Source of the DNA: RGIG3009 sp045595445
GTDB lineage: Bacteria; Bacillota; Clostridia; Oscillospirales; Acutalibacteraceae
Assembly: GCA_045595445.1 (NCBI GenBank)
Contig: JAZOAK010000035.1
Coordinates: 1-5,164, forward strand
Length of the DNA stretch: 5,164 nucleotides
Direction of reading: 5' to 3'
The translations under genes were made by a program, and so were the position numbers. The notes below the pieces were generated by a model. The model saw only the letters and a list, made by a program, of their open reading frames with translations, made no database searches and was not told the DNA's origin. This document shows positions 5,051 through 5,164 of the stretch, piece by piece (the stretch's first letter is position 1; each line of letters starts with the position of its first letter).

Positions 5051-5164
5051 TTATTCCATCTCTTTGAGCACCAGGGTGATGTGAGAGGTCCGCTTTTCAA
5101 TGCGGTACGCACGACCCTGGGCACGAGGACGGATACGCTTCATAATGGGGCCGGGGGAGACCAG
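5051..5164 (-). CDS. rplV: 50S ribosomal protein L22, 3' end only (partial)
   Basis: The last 37 codons plus the TAA stop (5053-5051) are present; the rest lies beyond the right edge. The visible peptide includes GPIMKRIRPRAQGRAYRI and then KRTSHITLVLKEME. This contains the conserved C-terminal L22 signature with the PRAQGRA core. L22 contacts all domains of 23S rRNA and its long hairpin lines the exit tunnel, where macrolide-resistance changes arise; that hairpin (the SPGPIMKR...RAQGRA arm) falls in the visible part and looks normal. It lies 18 nt upstream of rpsC, the standard neighbour. The reading frame was worked out directly from the reverse complement. Confidence 0.97.
   Translation of the reverse strand: MVSPGPIMKRIRPRAQGRAYRIEKRTSHITLVLKEME

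Overview
The window is a continuous piece of the bacterial S10-spc ribosomal protein supercluster, read entirely from the minus strand. In transcription order (high to low coordinates) it holds: rplV (3' end only), rpsC, rplP, rpmC, rpsQ, rplN, rplX, rplE, rpsZ (zinc-type S14), rpsH, rplF, rplR, rpsE and rpmD (5' end only). Twelve genes are complete and two are cut by the window edges. The order is the standard conserved one, with no insertion, loss or rearrangement.

The genes are packed very tightly. No intergenic gap exceeds 29 nt. Two junctions overlap: rpsC/rplP share one base (TAATG) and rplP/rpmC share four (ATGA). Nearly every start is preceded by a strong AGGAGG-like Shine-Dalgarno (SD) sequence, often overlapping or touching the upstream stop codon. 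Twelve of the 13 visible stops are TAA; only rplP uses TGA. No promoter, terminator, RNA gene, mobile element, repeat array or CRISPR was seen, and there is no gene-free stretch in which to place one. The transcript must start upstream (beyond position 5164) and run on past position 1, as expected for one long superoperon.

The organism is most likely a member of the Bacillota, probably class Clostridia. The reasons are the short 61-residue S14 with four zinc-binding cysteines, an L24 with a four-cysteine C-terminal extension, very strong SD sites, and protein lengths that match low-to-mid-GC Gram-positives (for example S5 166 aa, L5 179 aa, L14 122 aa). Base composition is moderate and somewhat GC-leaning. 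Genus-level assignment is not supportable by eye.

The products all belong to the translation machinery. S3, S5, S8, S14 and S17 build the 30S subunit; L5, L6, L14, L16, L18, L22, L24, L29 and L30 build the 50S. I found no previously undescribed system here. Points worth attention are: four non-ATG starts (rpsQ and rplN GTG; rplX and rpsE TTG), two of which automated calling would easily misplace; rpmC, which lacks a good SD of its own and probably depends on coupling to rplP; and a patch covering most of rpsC and the first half of rplP whose codon choice differs from its surroundings.
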